NCBI RefSeq assembly: GCF_003574445.1
Contig: NZ_KZ984550.1
Location: forward strand, 1 to 64,000
Length of the DNA stretch: 64,000 nucleotides
Source of the DNA: Streptomyces sp. YIM 130001
Lineage (GTDB): Bacteria > Actinomycetota > Actinomycetes > Streptomycetales > Streptomycetaceae
Reading direction: 5' to 3'
Shown in pieces: positions 1 through 9,113 of this stretch. Under the pieces are notes generated by a model. It ran no database searches. It worked only from the letters and a program-made list of their open reading frames with translations, and was not told where the DNA came from. The first letter of the stretch is position 1; each line of letters begins with the position of its first letter. Position numbers and translations under genes: made by a program.

Positions 1-44
1 GATCGACCGGGGCCCCTCGCTGTACGTCCTGTCGGGGACGAGCG

Positions 45-1331
45 CTACGCGCTCTTCTCCTGCGGGCCTTCCTTCTTTCCGACGATGCGGGGAACCAGCG
101 TCGGGTTGACGTTGGAGTGCACGACGTCGGGGGTGATGACCACACGGGCGACGTCCTGGCGGGACGGCACCTCGTACATCACCGCCTGGAGGACCTCTTC
201 CATGATGGCGCGCAGTCCGCGGGCGCCGGTCTGGCGCAGGATGGCCTGGTCGGCGATCGCTTCGAGCGCCTCACGCTCGAACTCCAGCTCCACACCGTCG
301 AGTTCGAAGAGACGCTGGTACTGCTTCACCAGTGCGTTGCGCGGCTCGACGAGGATCTGCAGGAGTGCCTCGCGGTCCAGGTTGTGCACCGAGGTGATGA
401 CGGGGAGGCGGCCGATGAACTCGGGGATCATCCCGAACTTCACCAGGTCCTCCGGCATCACGTCCTCGAATTGGTCCTTCTCCGCGAGCTCCTGCTTGGA
501 GTGGATCGTCGCGCCGAAGCCGATGCCCTTGGCACCCGCACGGCCCTCGATGATCTTCTCCAGACCGGCGAACGCACCGCCCACGATGAACAGCACGTTC
601 GTCGTGTCGATCTGGATGAACTCCTGGTGCGGGTGCTTGCGTCCGCCCTGCGGCGGTACGGAGGCGGTGGTGCCCTCCAGGATCTTCAGCAGGGCCTGCT
701 GGACGCCCTCGCCGCTGACGTCACGCGTGATCGACGGGTTCTCGCTCTTGCGGGCGACCTTGTCGATCTCGTCGATGTAGATGATGCCCGTCTCGGCCTT
801 CTTGACGTCGTAGTCCGCGGCCTGGATGAGCTTCAGGAGGATGTTCTCGACGTCCTCGCCGACGTATCCCGCCTCGGTGAGCGCGGTGGCGTCGGCGATC
901 GCGAACGGGACGTTCAGCATCCGGGCCAGGGTCTGGGCCAGGAGCGTCTTGCCCGAGCCCGTGGGGCCGAGCAGAAGGATGTTGGACTTGGCCAGTTCGA
1001 TGGCGTCCTCGCGGCTCGCCGAGCCGCCGTTCTCGCCGGCCTGGACCCGCTTGTAGTGGTTGTACACAGCGACCGAGAGAGCCTTCTTCGCGGACTCCTG
1101 GCCGACGACGTAACCCTCGAGGAACTCGGAGATCTCGCGGGGCTTGGGAAGTTCCTCCCACCGCACCTCGCTGGTCTCGGCGAGCTCCTCCTCGATGATC
1201 TCGTTGCAGAGATCGATGCATTCGTCGCAGATGTACACGCCGGGGCCTGCGATGAGCTTCTTGACCTGCTTCTGGCTCTTTCCGCAGAACGAGCACTTGA
1301 GCAGGTCGCCGCCGTCACCGATGCGTGCCAC
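45..1331 (-). CDS. clpX: ATP-dependent Clp protease ATP-binding subunit ClpX
   Basis: ClpX is the AAA+ unfoldase that recognises, unfolds and feeds substrates to the ClpP peptidase in the cytoplasm. The 428-residue length is normal for the family. The N-terminal zinc-binding domain has Cys13, Cys16, Cys35 and Cys38. Walker A (GPTGSGKT) is at about 122-129, the GYVG pore loop at about 155-158, and Walker B (IIYIDEIDK) at about 183-191. An IGF-type ClpP-docking loop (IGFGA) and a sensor-2 arginine (GARGLR) follow. The gene lies 157 bp downstream of clpP2 on the same strand, a gap large enough for its own promoter, so it may be only partly co-transcribed with clpP1P2. All key residues are present, and the identification is secure. 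Confidence 0.98.
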   Translation of the reverse strand: MARIGDGGDLLKCSFCGKSQKQVKKLIAGPGVYICDECIDLCNEIIEEELAETSEVRWEELPKPREISEFLEGYVVGQESAKKALSVAVYNHYKRVQAGENGGSASREDAIELAKSNILLLGPTGSGKTLLAQTLARMLNVPFAIADATALTEAGYVGEDVENILLKLIQAADYDVKKAETGIIYIDEIDKVARKSENPSITRDVSGEGVQQALLKILEGTTASVPPQGGRKHPHQEFIQIDTTNVLFIVGGAFAGLEKIIEGRAGAKGIGFGATIHSKQELAEKDQFEDVMPEDLVKFGMIPEFIGRLPVITSVHNLDREALLQILVEPRNALVKQYQRLFELDGVELEFEREALEAIADQAILRQTGARGLRAIMEEVLQAVMYEVPSRQDVARVVITPDVVHSNVNPTLVPRIVGKKEGPQEKSA

Positions 1332-1488
1332 GAGGTGCTTCCCCTTCGCCTGGGAAACGCCCTTGAGAGCGTCTCCTGGTGCCTCAATATCCGACGGTAC
1401 CTTGCCGGGCCCCCCGTTCGGGCCCCCCTTGGCGCGGTTCGCTGAAGGAGCGGACCGCGCCGTGGGGAGACTGATACGGCTGCGCCGG

Positions 1489-2184
1489 TCAGCCGGCTGC
1501 GGCGTTGTTCATCTTCCGGGTGGAGATGATCTGGTCGATCAGGCCGTACTCCAGGGCGTCCTCAGCAGTGAGGATCTTGTCGCGCTCGATGTCGTCGCGG
1601 ATCTTCTCCAGTGGCGTCGTCGAGTGCTTGGCGAGCATCTCCTCGAGCTGGGCGCGCATCCGCAGGATCTCGTTCGCCGCGATCTCGAGGTCGGAGACCT
1701 GGCCGCGGCCGGTCTCGCTGTACGGCTGGTGGATCAGCACCCGGGCGTTCGGCAGCGCCATGCGCTTGCCCGGGGTGCCGGCGGCCAGCAGGACCGCGGC
1801 GGCCGACGCGGCCTGACCCATGCACACCGTCGACACGTCCGGCTTCACGAACTGCAGGGTGTCGTAGATCGCCGTGAGTGCGGTGAAGGAGCCGCCGGGG
1901 CTGTTGATGTAGACCGAGATGTCACGGTCGGGGTCCATCGACTCGAGGCACAGGAGCTGCGCCATCACGTCGTTGGCCGAGGCGTCGTCGATCTGCACGC
2001 CGAGGAAGATCACGCGCTCCTCGAAGAGCTTCGCGTACGGGTCGTACTCGCGCACTCCCTGCGAGGTGCGCTCGACGAAGCGCGGAATCACGTAGCGGGA
2101 CTCGGCACTCGGGCCGGTGTACCGGCCGGAGGCGCCTTCGTCGCGCATCCGGTCGTAGAGGCCGCTGCCGGGGAAGTCGTTCAC
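1489..2184 (-). CDS. clpP2: ATP-dependent Clp protease proteolytic subunit ClpP2
   Basis: This is a serine peptidase subunit of the Clp protease. In actinobacteria it forms a mixed ClpP1P2 tetradecamer capped by ClpX or ClpC. The nucleophile Ser127 lies in MGQAASAAA, His152 in LIHQPYSE, and the catalytic Asp in the RDDIERDK segment. The protein is 231 residues, with an N-terminal extension of about 45 residues that is usual for actinobacterial ClpP2 and is probably processed. The start is the GTG at 2184, which has an AGGAG ribosome site about 7 bases upstream. The gene is 53 bp downstream of clpP1 and is very probably in one operon with it. Confidence 0.97.
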   Translation of the reverse strand: MNDFPGSGLYDRMRDEGASGRYTGPSAESRYVIPRFVERTSQGVREYDPYAKLFEERVIFLGVQIDDASANDVMAQLLCLESMDPDRDISVYINSPGGSFTALTAIYDTLQFVKPDVSTVCMGQAASAAAVLLAAGTPGKRMALPNARVLIHQPYSETGRGQVSDLEIAANEILRMRAQLEEMLAKHSTTPLEKIRDDIERDKILTAEDALEYGLIDQIISTRKMNNAAAG

Positions 2185-2237
2185 TGTGGGTCTCCTGAAA
2201 ATGTCGGCGTCGGAGGCGAGAGCCTGTCGAGAGGGGC

Positions 2238-2855
2238 TCAGGCCCCGGTGCCGCCGCCGCCCGGCATGCCGGCCGCGGTGGGCATGATGTCGTCGATGAG
2301 GCCGTACTCCTTGGCCTCCTCCGGGTCGAACCAGCGGTCGCGGTCCGAGTCCCGGGTGACCTGGTCCACGTCCTGACCCGTGTGGTGCGCGGTCAGCTCC
2401 GCCATGCGCTTCTTGGTCAGCAGCAGCCGCTCCGCGTGGATCTTGATGTCCGATGCGGAGCCGGCGAGGCCGGCCGAGGGCTGGTGGATCAGGATCTCCG
2501 CGTGCGGCAGCGCGAAGCGCTTGCCGGGGGTGCCCGCGCTGAGCAGGAACTGGCCCATCGAGGCGGCCATGCCCATCGCGATCGTCACCACGTCGTTCTT
2601 GATGTACTGCATGGTGTCGTAGATCGCCATGCCGGCCGTGATGGAGCCGCCGGGGCTGTTGATGTAAAGGAAGATGTCCTTTTCCGGGTCAGCGGCAAGA
2701 AGCAGCAGCTGCGCGGTGATCTTGTTGGCGATGTCGTCGTCCACGGGCTGGCCGAGGAAGATGATCCGCTCGTTGAGCAGTCGGTTGTAGACCTGGTCGC
2801 CGAGGCCACCACCGATGGAGGGCTCGCCGGCGGCGGAGGGCATCAGATTCGTCAC
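2238..2855 (-). CDS. clpP1: ATP-dependent Clp protease proteolytic subunit ClpP1
   Basis: This is the first peptidase subunit of the ClpP1P2 pair, about 205 residues. The catalytic Ser is in MGMAASMGQ, the His in LIHQPSAG, and the Asp in RDSDRDRW. The NSPGGS oxyanion strand is intact. The frame stays open far upstream of the gene, but the GTG at 2855 (protein start [12 protein letters not shown]) is preferred because it matches the usual Streptomyces ClpP1 N-terminus. ATG at 2843 is an alternative. The gene heads the clpP1-clpP2 operon. A promoter-like element and a GTTCGC-N5-GCG ClgR-type box lie about 115-175 bp upstream, which suggests activation by ClgR. Confidence 0.96.
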   Translation of the reverse strand: MTNLMPSAAGEPSIGGGLGDQVYNRLLNERIIFLGQPVDDDIANKITAQLLLLAADPEKDIFLYINSPGGSITAGMAIYDTMQYIKNDVVTIAMGMAASMGQFLLSAGTPGKRFALPHAEILIHQPSAGLAGSASDIKIHAERLLLTKKRMAELTAHHTGQDVDQVTRDSDRDRWFDPEEAKEYGLIDDIMPTAAGMPGGGGTGA

Positions 2856-2974
2856 GTATCCACCTGCTCGTCTTACGACGGCGCCGGGCCGTCTCACGTC
2901 TTCTGCGGGCTCGGGGCCCGTGCGCTCACCGCTTCCGCGGTGGTTCGGGGACTCCCCTGCCCTCGTAGTTATGG

Positions 2975-3002
2975 ACCCTAACGCGCGGGTCCCTCCGGTG
3001 AA
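2975..3002 (-). promoter_or_regulatory. Candidate promoter of the clpP1P2 operon
   Basis: On the minus strand a TTCACC hexamer (3002-2997) is followed after 16 bases by TAGGGT (2980-2975), a common Streptomyces -10 form. The predicted RNA start is near 2968, giving a leader of about 110 bases to the clpP1 GTG. The ClgR-type box lies just upstream, as expected for an activator site. The -35 element is weak, which fits activator dependence. Confidence 0.5.
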
Positions 3003-3018
3003 TCCCGCAGAGGTAACT

Positions 3019-3032
3019 GTTCGCTGTGAGCG
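3019..3032 (-). promoter_or_regulatory. Candidate ClgR box upstream of clpP1
   Basis: The plus strand reads GTTCGC-TGTGA-GCG. This is an exact match to the GTTCGC-N5-GCG pattern described for ClgR, the activator of clpP1P2, lon and clgR in Streptomyces. It lies about 17 bases upstream of the predicted -35 element. The pattern match is seen in the sequence, and the regulation is inferred from the family. Confidence 0.55.
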
Positions 3033-3104
3033 CAGGGTGGCGGCCAGGGCTTTCCGGGACTTCCCGCGGTCCGTGCCGCGGCCCCGAGGCGCTGAGTGAA
3101 CGAC

Positions 3105-3142
3105 GGACCCCCGCCTCGCGCGAGTGCGCGAAGCGGGGGTCC
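3105..3142 (-). terminator. Terminator after tig
   Basis: An inverted repeat has 10-bp arms (GGACCCCCGC / GCGGGGGTCC), extended by an inner TCGCG/CGCGA pair. It lies 24 bp past the tig stop codon and upstream of the clpP1 promoter, so it probably separates the two units. Confidence 0.8.
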
Positions 3143-3165
3143 GGGACGTGCGGGTCCGGGTCGGG

Positions 3166-4578
3166 TCAGGACTCGGTCTTGGCCTCCGCGGCCTCGGGGG
3201 CGTCGCCCTCGGCAGCGGCGGCGTCGCCCTCGGCGGACTCCGCAGAGACCGTCTCGGCCGTCTCGTCCTCCTCCGAAAGGTCCACGACCTCACCGTTGGT
3301 GTCCTTGACGGTGACCGCTTCGACGACGACCGCGAGCGCCTTGCCGCGGGCGACCTCGCCGACGAGCATCGGCACCTGGCCACCCTCGACGACCGCCTGG
3401 GCGAACTGGTCGGGGCTCATGCCGGAGGAAGAGGCACGCCGCATGAGGTGCTCGGTGAGCTCCTCCTGGCTGACGTTGAGCTTCTCCTTGTTGACGAGCT
3501 CGTCGAGGACGAACTGCGTCTTGATGCCCTTGACCGCCTGCTCCTTGGTCTCGGCGTCGAACTCCTCGACCGTCTTGCCCTGGATCTTCAGGTAGCCCTC
3601 GAGGTCGAGGCCCATCTGACCGAGCTGGTGGTGCTCCAGGTTGTGCTTGCGGGTGTTGACCTCGTCGTCGAGAAGCTTCTCGGGGACGGGGACCTCGACC
3701 AGCTCGAGGAGCTTGTCGAGCACGCGCTCCTGGGCCTGGGTGGCCTGGTCGTACTGCTTCATGTTCTCGAGGCGCTTGCGGCTGTCCGCCTTGACCTCTT
3801 CGAGGGTGTCGAACTCACTGGCCAGCTGCGCGAAGTCGTCGTCCAGCTCGGGCAGTTCACGGGCGGCGACCTGCGTCACCTTGACCGTGACCTCCGACTC
3901 CTTGCCCTCGGCGCTGCCGCCCTTGAGCTCGGAGGTGAAGGTGGCCTCGCCACCGGCCTCGAGACCGGTCACGGCCTCGTCGATGCCGTCGAGCAGCTCG
4001 CCGGAGCCGATGGTGTACGAGACACCGCTGGCGACGCCGTCCTCGAGGACCTCGCCGTCGACCTTGGCCTCCAGGTCGATGGTGACGACGTCACCGTCGG
4101 CGGCGGCGCGCTCGACGGGGCTGGTCGAAGCGAAGCGGTCACGCAGTTCGTCGACCGACTTCTCGACGTCCTCGTCGGTGACCTCGACCGGGTCGACCTC
4201 GACCTCGATGCCGGAGTAGTCCGGGATCTCGATGGCCGGACGGATGTCGACCTCGGCGGTGAAGTTCAGCGTCTCGCCGTCCTTCAGGTCGGTGATGTCG
4301 ACCTCGGGCTGACCGAGGACGTTGAGCTCCGCCTCGTTCACCGCATCGGTGTAGAACTTCGGGAGCGCGTCGTTGACAGCCTCCTCGAGGACCGCACCGC
4401 GGCCGAACCGCTGGTCGATGACGCGAGCCGGGATCTTGCCCTTGCGGAACCCCTTCACCGTGACCTGCTGGTTGATCTTCTTGTACGCCGCGTCGAGGCT
4501 GTCCTTGAGCTCCTCGAAGGGCACCTCGACAGTGAGCCGAACCCGAGTCGGGTTCAGGGTCTCCACGGCGCTCTTCAC
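3166..4578 (-). CDS. tig: Trigger factor, ribosome-associated chaperone and prolyl isomerase
   Basis: Trigger factor binds the ribosome exit tunnel and folds nascent chains. The product is 470 residues. The N-terminal ribosome-binding domain carries the signature loop GFRKGKIP. It is followed by an FKBP-like PPIase domain and the helical C-terminal chaperone arms. The tail is acidic and rich in Ala and Glu. The frame is open further upstream, but the GTG at 4578 (protein [10 protein letters not shown]) is chosen because it has a GGAGACC ribosome site just upstream and matches family starts. The gene is on the same strand as clpP1 but is separated from it by a strong terminator. Confidence 0.97.
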   Translation of the reverse strand: MKSAVETLNPTRVRLTVEVPFEELKDSLDAAYKKINQQVTVKGFRKGKIPARVIDQRFGRGAVLEEAVNDALPKFYTDAVNEAELNVLGQPEVDITDLKDGETLNFTAEVDIRPAIEIPDYSGIEVEVDPVEVTDEDVEKSVDELRDRFASTSPVERAAADGDVVTIDLEAKVDGEVLEDGVASGVSYTIGSGELLDGIDEAVTGLEAGGEATFTSELKGGSAEGKESEVTVKVTQVAARELPELDDDFAQLASEFDTLEEVKADSRKRLENMKQYDQATQAQERVLDKLLELVEVPVPEKLLDDEVNTRKHNLEHHQLGQMGLDLEGYLKIQGKTVEEFDAETKEQAVKGIKTQFVLDELVNKEKLNVSQEELTEHLMRRASSSGMSPDQFAQAVVEGGQVPMLVGEVARGKALAVVVEAVTVKDTNGEVVDLSEEDETAETVSAESAEGDAAAAEGDAPEAAEAKTES

Positions 4579-4831
4579 GGTTCGGTCTCCTTGATGGCTG
4601 ACTTCTGGGATTCTGCTGAGCCAAAGACTTCGGAAGCCAGACGCTGCAGCGGATTGGGTCGCCCGGGAGAACTTCAGACTTGAGACACACGGGCGCGCAG
4701 CTTGCATAGTAACCGCAGCGGGCACTCGCCCCAAAAGGCGATCATGACCCCGCCGCCACCGGAAAGGGTGGGCGGTCCGCCGAGCGGGACGAGGGCCGGA
4801 GCCGGCCCCGCGCGGGCGCGGAATACGCAGG

Positions 4832-4908
4832 TGGTCGGGGTGGCGGGATTTGAACCCACGGCCTTCCGCTCCCAAAGCGGACGCGCTGCCAAGCTGCGCC
4901 ACACCCCG
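4832..4908 (-). tRNA. tRNA-Pro (anticodon TGG)
   Basis: A full cloverleaf is visible on the minus strand: acceptor CGGGGTG pairing with CACCCCG, anticodon stem TCCGC/GCGGA with loop TTTGGGA (anticodon TGG), and T-arm GTGGG-TTCAAAT-CCCGC. A CCA end is encoded in the DNA. Confidence 0.95.
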
Positions 4909-5084
4909 TCGGTGCGACACGTAGGGTACATGCCCTCTGTCGGTGCGGTGCCCGCATTTGCGGGCCGGCGACGAGCGAGGAATGCGGTGTGCGCCGCGGG
5001 GGTCGGACCCGCTACGATGCTTCCCGTACCGCGGTTCCAGGGCGTGCGCCTTCGGGCCTTGCCTCTGACCTGCGGTGTGCTCGT

Positions 5085-5155
5085 GCGGGCGTAGCTCAAT
5101 GGTAGAGCCTCAGTCTTCCAAACTGATTACGCGGGTTCGATTCCCGTCGCCCGCT
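5085..5155 (+). tRNA. tRNA-Gly (anticodon TCC)
   Basis: A full cloverleaf is visible: acceptor GCGGGCG pairing with CGCCCGC, D-arm GCTC-AATGGTA-GAGC, anticodon stem TCAGT/ACTGA with loop CTTCCAA (anticodon TCC), and T-arm GCGGG-TTCGATT-CCCGT (one G-T pair). CCA is not encoded. No integrated element is visible at the 3' end. Confidence 0.95.
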
Positions 5156-5294
5156 CTCGCATGATTCGGCCCGGCCGGGACCTCGAGGTTCCGGCCGGGC
5201 CGTTCTCGTTCACTGCCGCAAACGCGCACGGACGCAGATCCACGCCTGAAGCGGGCCGGGCCGGCTCGCCGGGAACCGGCCTGCCCCGACCCGC

Positions 5295-5498
5295 TCAGAA
5301 GCTGATCTGGTTGATGGTGTCGGCTATCGAGTTGAGGAAGCGGTTCACCGACGGCGCCATGTCCGTCGACGCGAGGAAGAAGCCGAACAGCACCGCGACT
5401 ACGGCTGGTCCCGCCTTGATGGAGCCACCGCGGATCAGCACCACAAGGATGACAGCCAACAGCAGCACCACAGACAGCGAAATGGCCACACTGATCAC
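5295..5498 (-). CDS. Small membrane protein of unknown function (67 aa)
   Basis: I do not recognise a named family. The 67-residue product has an N-terminal hydrophobic helix (about residues 3-22), a short basic/glycine turn (IRGGSIK), a second hydrophobic helix (about 30-43), and a short polar tail. This suggests a two-helix membrane protein. The start is a GTG at 5498. There is no clear ribosome site, but TAGGGT, a typical -10 hexamer, ends only 3 bases before it. Leaderless or nearly leaderless translation is therefore possible, perhaps from the in-frame GTG at 5489. The gene stands alone after the two tRNA genes. Coding is supported by the coherent hydrophobic pattern. Confidence 0.7.
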   Translation of the reverse strand: MISVAISLSVVLLLAVILVVLIRGGSIKAGPAVVAVLFGFFLASTDMAPSVNRFLNSIADTINQISF

Positions 5499-5507
5499 AC
5501 CCTAGGT

Positions 5508-6206
5508 CGGTCCGCGTTCCGGCCCGGAGGTACACGATCGCGCACACCCCCGCCAGAACCATCGTGCCACCAACGGGCCTGGCGTATGCGGCGGGTGACG
5601 CATCGTCGGCCAAAGCTCGACCGCCTGTGCGACCCGTCCGGGGTGCGATGTCACCACAGAGGGCGGTGCGACAGCTGTGAACCACCGCCCCGCATGCGGT
5701 AATTCGCCTGACTACGGGCCGATCAATTCGGCTTGATCGATTCCCCGGGGGCGCGTTCCGTTCGCAGGGAATTCGAATTGTTGCGGCGCACACATGCGGA
5801 AGACCCGGGGGTACGGGCGAGTTGAGCCCGGGCCGTCCGCAACTGCCTCCGGAGTGGGCCACGATGGAGCGGCCGACGTGCGCCGGCAGGGCGCGGTGTG
5901 GGCAGGGTGGGGCATGTCACGGGCGTTGCGCGCGGGCGTTATGCCCTGATTGCTCGGGACAAATCCCCTTGTAACGTCCGGATAACCACTCGCCATTCAT
6001 TCATGGATTTCTCACAAGATGCCGAGTCGACTTCTCCGGAGCAGGGGTACCCGAGCCCTATGCGCAGTATTCCGATCCATACGATCCGGGGTTTTACGGA
6101 ATCCCTCGACCGGCGCTAGGGTGCCTCGAATGTTCCACGCTGCCATTGAACCCGCGAGCGCAGAGCAGTCACGGACCGGCTTCCCGGGAGCGCGGCGGGA
6201 GGGGCT
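5508..6206. other. Intergenic region of about 700 bp with no convincing gene
   Basis: The open frames here overlap one another and lack ribosome sites or protein-like composition. The stretch from about 5700 to 6120 is noticeably less GC-rich than the genes around it, which fits a long regulatory leader for the acyltransferase gene that follows. The only element I can name is the promoter-like pair at 6093-6122. Confidence 0.5.
6093..6122 (+). promoter_or_regulatory. Candidate promoter for the acyltransferase gene
   Basis: TTTACG (6093-6098) and TAGGGT (6117-6122) are separated by 18 bases, close to the Streptomyces housekeeping pattern. They lie about 85 bp before the GTG at 6207. This is a pattern match only. 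Confidence 0.4.
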
Positions 6207-7457
6207 GTGAGCCACTCACTGAGCCCGCACGGGCACCACCGTGTACCGCTGCCAGAGGCGCAGACGTCCGGCCCGATGCAGGGTCTGCCGGGTTCCCGGC
6301 TGCCGCATACGGGGCCGAATTCCGCCTCCTCCGCCGGTACTTCGGGGCCTGGCGCCGGCGCGTCCGGCTCCGCGAGCCGCGAGCAGGCCGGTGCGGCGAA
6401 GGCGGCCGCGCAGCGTGATCCGTTCTTCGACAACGCCAAGTACCTGGCGATCGTGCTGGTCGCGATGGGGCACGCATGGCAGCCGCTGACGGGCGACAGC
6501 CGGGCGGCCGAGGCGCTGTACATGACCGTGTACACGTTCCACATGCCGGCGTTCATCATGATCTCCGGCTATTTCTCGCGCAGCTTCGACATGCGTGCCG
6601 ACCGGCTCAAGCGGCTGGTCACCGGAGTGCTCGTTCCGTATGTGCTCTTCGAGGTGGCCTACACGCTGTTCAAGCGGTGGGCGGACGACGATCCGACGTA
6701 TCCGATCAGTCTGCTCGACCCCTGGTACCTGACCTGGTTCCTGGCCGCGCTCTTCGTCTGGCGGCTGACAACTCCACTGTGGAAGCTGGTGCGTTGGCCG
6801 GTCGCACTGTCGCTCGCCATCGCCGTGCTGGCATCGGTCTCGCCCGACATCGGCGACGATCTCGACCTGCAGCGGGTGCTGCAGTTCCTGCCGTTCTTCG
6901 TGCTCGGCCTGGTGCTCAAGCCGGAGCACTTCCAGATGGTGCGGCGGCGTGAGGTGCGGCTGCTCGCCGTGCCGGTGTTCGGGGTGGCGCTGCTGCTCGC
7001 GTACTGGGCGGCGCCGCGGATGACGTCGGCGTGGTTCTACCACCGGGACAGCGCGCAGGAGCTCGGGGCGCCGGCCTGGACGGGCGGTGTGATGACGCTC
7101 GCCCTCTTCGGTTGCTCGATCGTCCTGGTGGCATGCTTCTTCGCCTGGGTCCCGCGGCGCCACATGTGGTTCACGGCGCTCGGTGCCGGGACGCTGTACG
7201 GCTACCTGCTGCACGGATTCCTGGTCAAGGGCTCGCGCTTCTGGGGCTGGTACGAGGAGTACGAGTGGCTGCACAGGCCGCTCGGCGAGATCTTCGTGAC
7301 CGTGCTGGCCGCGACGGTCATCACCCTGCTGTGCACCAAGCCGGTGCAGCGGGCCTTCCGGTTCGCGATGGAGCCGAAGATGGAATGGGCCTTCAAGCGC
7401 GACGCGGCGCAGCTCGCCCGGGAACGCTCCAAGGCGGGATCGAAGACGGGGCGCTGA
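6207..7457 (+). CDS. Acyltransferase family 3 integral membrane protein
   Basis: This belongs to the acyltransferase-3 family, multi-pass enzymes that move acyl groups onto surface sugars, lipids or antibiotics. After a low-complexity Pro/Ser/Gly-rich N-terminus of about 65 residues comes the family opening FFDNAKYLAIVLVAMGH, where the membrane-embedded catalytic His lies. About ten hydrophobic segments follow, including FHMPAFIMISGY, another family hallmark. The length is 416 residues. The start is the GTG at 6207 behind GGGAGGGG. The C-terminus is basic and cytoplasmic. The substrate cannot be deduced, and no glycan or lipid genes are adjacent. The gene stands alone, convergent with the SDR/HD fusion gene. 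Confidence 0.85.
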   Translation: MSHSLSPHGHHRVPLPEAQTSGPMQGLPGSRLPHTGPNSASSAGTSGPGAGASGSASREQAGAAKAAAQRDPFFDNAKYLAIVLVAMGHAWQPLTGDSRAAEALYMTVYTFHMPAFIMISGYFSRSFDMRADRLKRLVTGVLVPYVLFEVAYTLFKRWADDDPTYPISLLDPWYLTWFLAALFVWRLTTPLWKLVRWPVALSLAIAVLASVSPDIGDDLDLQRVLQFLPFFVLGLVLKPEHFQMVRRREVRLLAVPVFGVALLLAYWAAPRMTSAWFYHRDSAQELGAPAWTGGVMTLALFGCSIVLVACFFAWVPRRHMWFTALGAGTLYGYLLHGFLVKGSRFWGWYEEYEWLHRPLGEIFVTVLAATVITLLCTKPVQRAFRFAMEPKMEWAFKRDAAQLARERSKAGSKTGR

Positions 7458-7472
7458 CCGGCGACGCGACGG

Positions 7473-8804
7473 TCAGTCGTCCGCGCCGAGGCCCAACCGG
7501 GCGCGCATGTCGGCGTACTTGCGGGTCAGACGCTCGCGGGTCGGGCCGTCCAGGACTGCGAGTCGCTTCCGTCCGGCGTTGTGCGCGAGGTCAGCGGCCT
7601 TCACCAGACGGGCGCCGTCGGTGGCGAGGATGCGGTCGGCGTACGCCTGCGGGTCTTCGCCCGGCTGTTTGGTGAGGGCCCGCACGATGTCCTTGGTCCG
7701 CTCCGAGAGTGCCGCTTCGGCGAGCCACTCGGGGCTGAGCGCGTCGTCCTCGACCGAGTCGTGCAGCCAGGCCGCCGCGATCTGTTCGTCCGAGCCGCCC
7801 CGTGCGCGGGTGCCCTCGGCCACGGCCTGCAGGTGTTCGGCGTACGGGCGGCCCGCCTTGTCGGTCTGTCCGGCGTGTGCGGCGCGCGCGGTCGCCTCCA
7901 CCTCGGCCAGGGTGAGCCGGCGTACGGAGAAGTCGTAGGTGACGCCGGTGGCGACCTCGCTGCGGGTCCACAGGCGGGCGGCGAGGGCCCGGTCGCGGGA
8001 TCTGCGGCTGGTGTCGACCACCGTCGGGTAGCCGGTTCGCTGCGCGAATCCATCGGGCCCGATGCAGGTACCGCCGCGTACGGCCGGTGCGGTGGCCGCG
8101 TGGAGGAGCGGCAGAGCACCCATCTCGGGCGACTGCGCCGTACCGCCGGCCAGGAGTCTGCCCTTCAGTGAGGTGTCGCGGCGCTGCCCTTCGGTGGCGG
8201 CCACGCCCGGGTGGGCGGCCACCGACAGGAGCGGGCGGCCTGCGGTGGTGAGGCGGCGCTGGAGTTCGTACGCGAAGAGCAGGTTGGCGAGCTTGGACTG
8301 TCCGTAGGCGAGCCAACGTCCGTAGCGGCGGCGGTCGGTGTCGAAGGCGGCCGACGGATGGCCGTCGAGGCCCGCGAGCACGTGGAGACCGCTGGAGACG
8401 GTGACGACGCGGTCCCGGATGCGGTCGAGCAGCAGGCCGGTGAGGGCGAACGGGCCCAGGTGGTTGGTACCCAGGTGTCGTTCGAAACCGTCGGCCGTGG
8501 TGCCCTTCGGGACTGCCATGACGCCCGCGTTGTTGATCAACACGTCGGCGTCGGCGTCCAGTTCGTCCGCGAAGGTGCGTACGGAGGTGAGGTCGGCCAG
8601 GTCGAGGCGGCGCACCTCGACGTCACCGTCGATCGTGTCGGCCAGGGCCCGGGCCTTGTCCCGGTCGCGGCAGGCCATCACGACCTTGGCGCCCGCTCCG
8701 GCCAGTGTGTGCGTCAGCCGGGCACCGAGGCCGCTGGTCGCGCCGGTGACGATCACCGTGCGTCCGGTCTGGTCGGGTACGTCCGCCGCCGTCCATCGAG
8801 TCAT
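7473..8804 (-). CDS. Fusion protein: short-chain dehydrogenase + SpoT/MESH1-like HD hydrolase
   Basis: This is one uninterrupted frame of 443 residues with two enzyme domains. Residues 1 to about 290 form a retinol-dehydrogenase-like SDR: nucleotide motif TGATSGLG (20-27), NNAG (91-94), Ser138, and Tyr167-xxx-Lys171. Residues about 297-443 form an HD-superfamily hydrolase of the SpoT/MESH1 type, with His324, the pair His348-Asp349, the downstream Glu352-Asp353, and Asp405 in VKAADLAHN. All metal and catalytic positions of both domains appear intact. The junction (TYDFSVRRLTLAEVE) looks like the normal end of an SDR running straight into the normal start of an HD protein, as if a stop codon had been lost between two adjacent genes. 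ATG at 8804 has a G-rich ribosome site. The joint function is unknown. Confidence 0.88.
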   Translation of the reverse strand: MTRWTAADVPDQTGRTVIVTGATSGLGARLTHTLAGAGAKVVMACRDRDKARALADTIDGDVEVRRLDLADLTSVRTFADELDADADVLINNAGVMAVPKGTTADGFERHLGTNHLGPFALTGLLLDRIRDRVVTVSSGLHVLAGLDGHPSAAFDTDRRRYGRWLAYGQSKLANLLFAYELQRRLTTAGRPLLSVAAHPGVAATEGQRRDTSLKGRLLAGGTAQSPEMGALPLLHAATAPAVRGGTCIGPDGFAQRTGYPTVVDTSRRSRDRALAARLWTRSEVATGVTYDFSVRRLTLAEVEATARAAHAGQTDKAGRPYAEHLQAVAEGTRARGGSDEQIAAAWLHDSVEDDALSPEWLAEAALSERTKDIVRALTKQPGEDPQAYADRILATDGARLVKAADLAHNAGRKRLAVLDGPTRERLTRKYADMRARLGLGADD

Positions 8805-9001
8805 CGGGCCACCCCCCTGAGGTCCTGATTTCAGAGTAGGCCAGCGGCGCGAGGCCCGGGGCGGAAGTCCGGTCACATCCCCTCCGCTGCCGCGCGCTCG
8901 GCCATACGGACCGTGGTCCGGGTAGCCCGCTCACCCGTCGCCGCGGCAGTACCCCGCTGAGCTGCGACGACGGCCGAAGCAGTCGTTTGGTAACCTAAGT
9001 A

Positions 9002-9023
9002 TTGACGCGTCCTTGACGCGTCC
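9002..9023 (+). repeat. Two tandem copies of an 11-bp unit containing TTGACG
   Basis: TTGACGCGTCC occurs twice in direct succession. Each copy offers a TTGAC -35-like hexamer and an ACGCGT palindrome. An AT-rich stretch around 9034-9041 could serve as the -10 for the second copy. The tandem lies between the divergent SDR/HD gene and the antiporter gene, so it could be a promoter or operator duplication. Confidence 0.6.
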
Positions 9024-9074
9024 TTTGCTTTCGAATTATTTCGTTGTCCCCGCCCTTGCCCGTCCCCGCACGAC

Positions 9075-9080
9075 AGGAGG
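9075..9080 (+). promoter_or_regulatory. Ribosome binding site that points to an ATC start for the antiporter
   Basis: A perfect AGGAGG is followed after 6 bases by ATC at 9087. This codon is in frame with the antiporter, 27 bases before its first ATG (9114). No ribosome site precedes the ATG. Confidence 0.6.
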
Positions 9081-9113
9081 AAGCCCATCGGCCACGCAGA
9101 CACCCTCATAGCC

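Noticed and set aside
5085..5155. tRNA-Gly as an integration site for a mobile element
   Set aside because: No integrase, no duplicated tRNA 3' end and no foreign-looking genes are found next to it.
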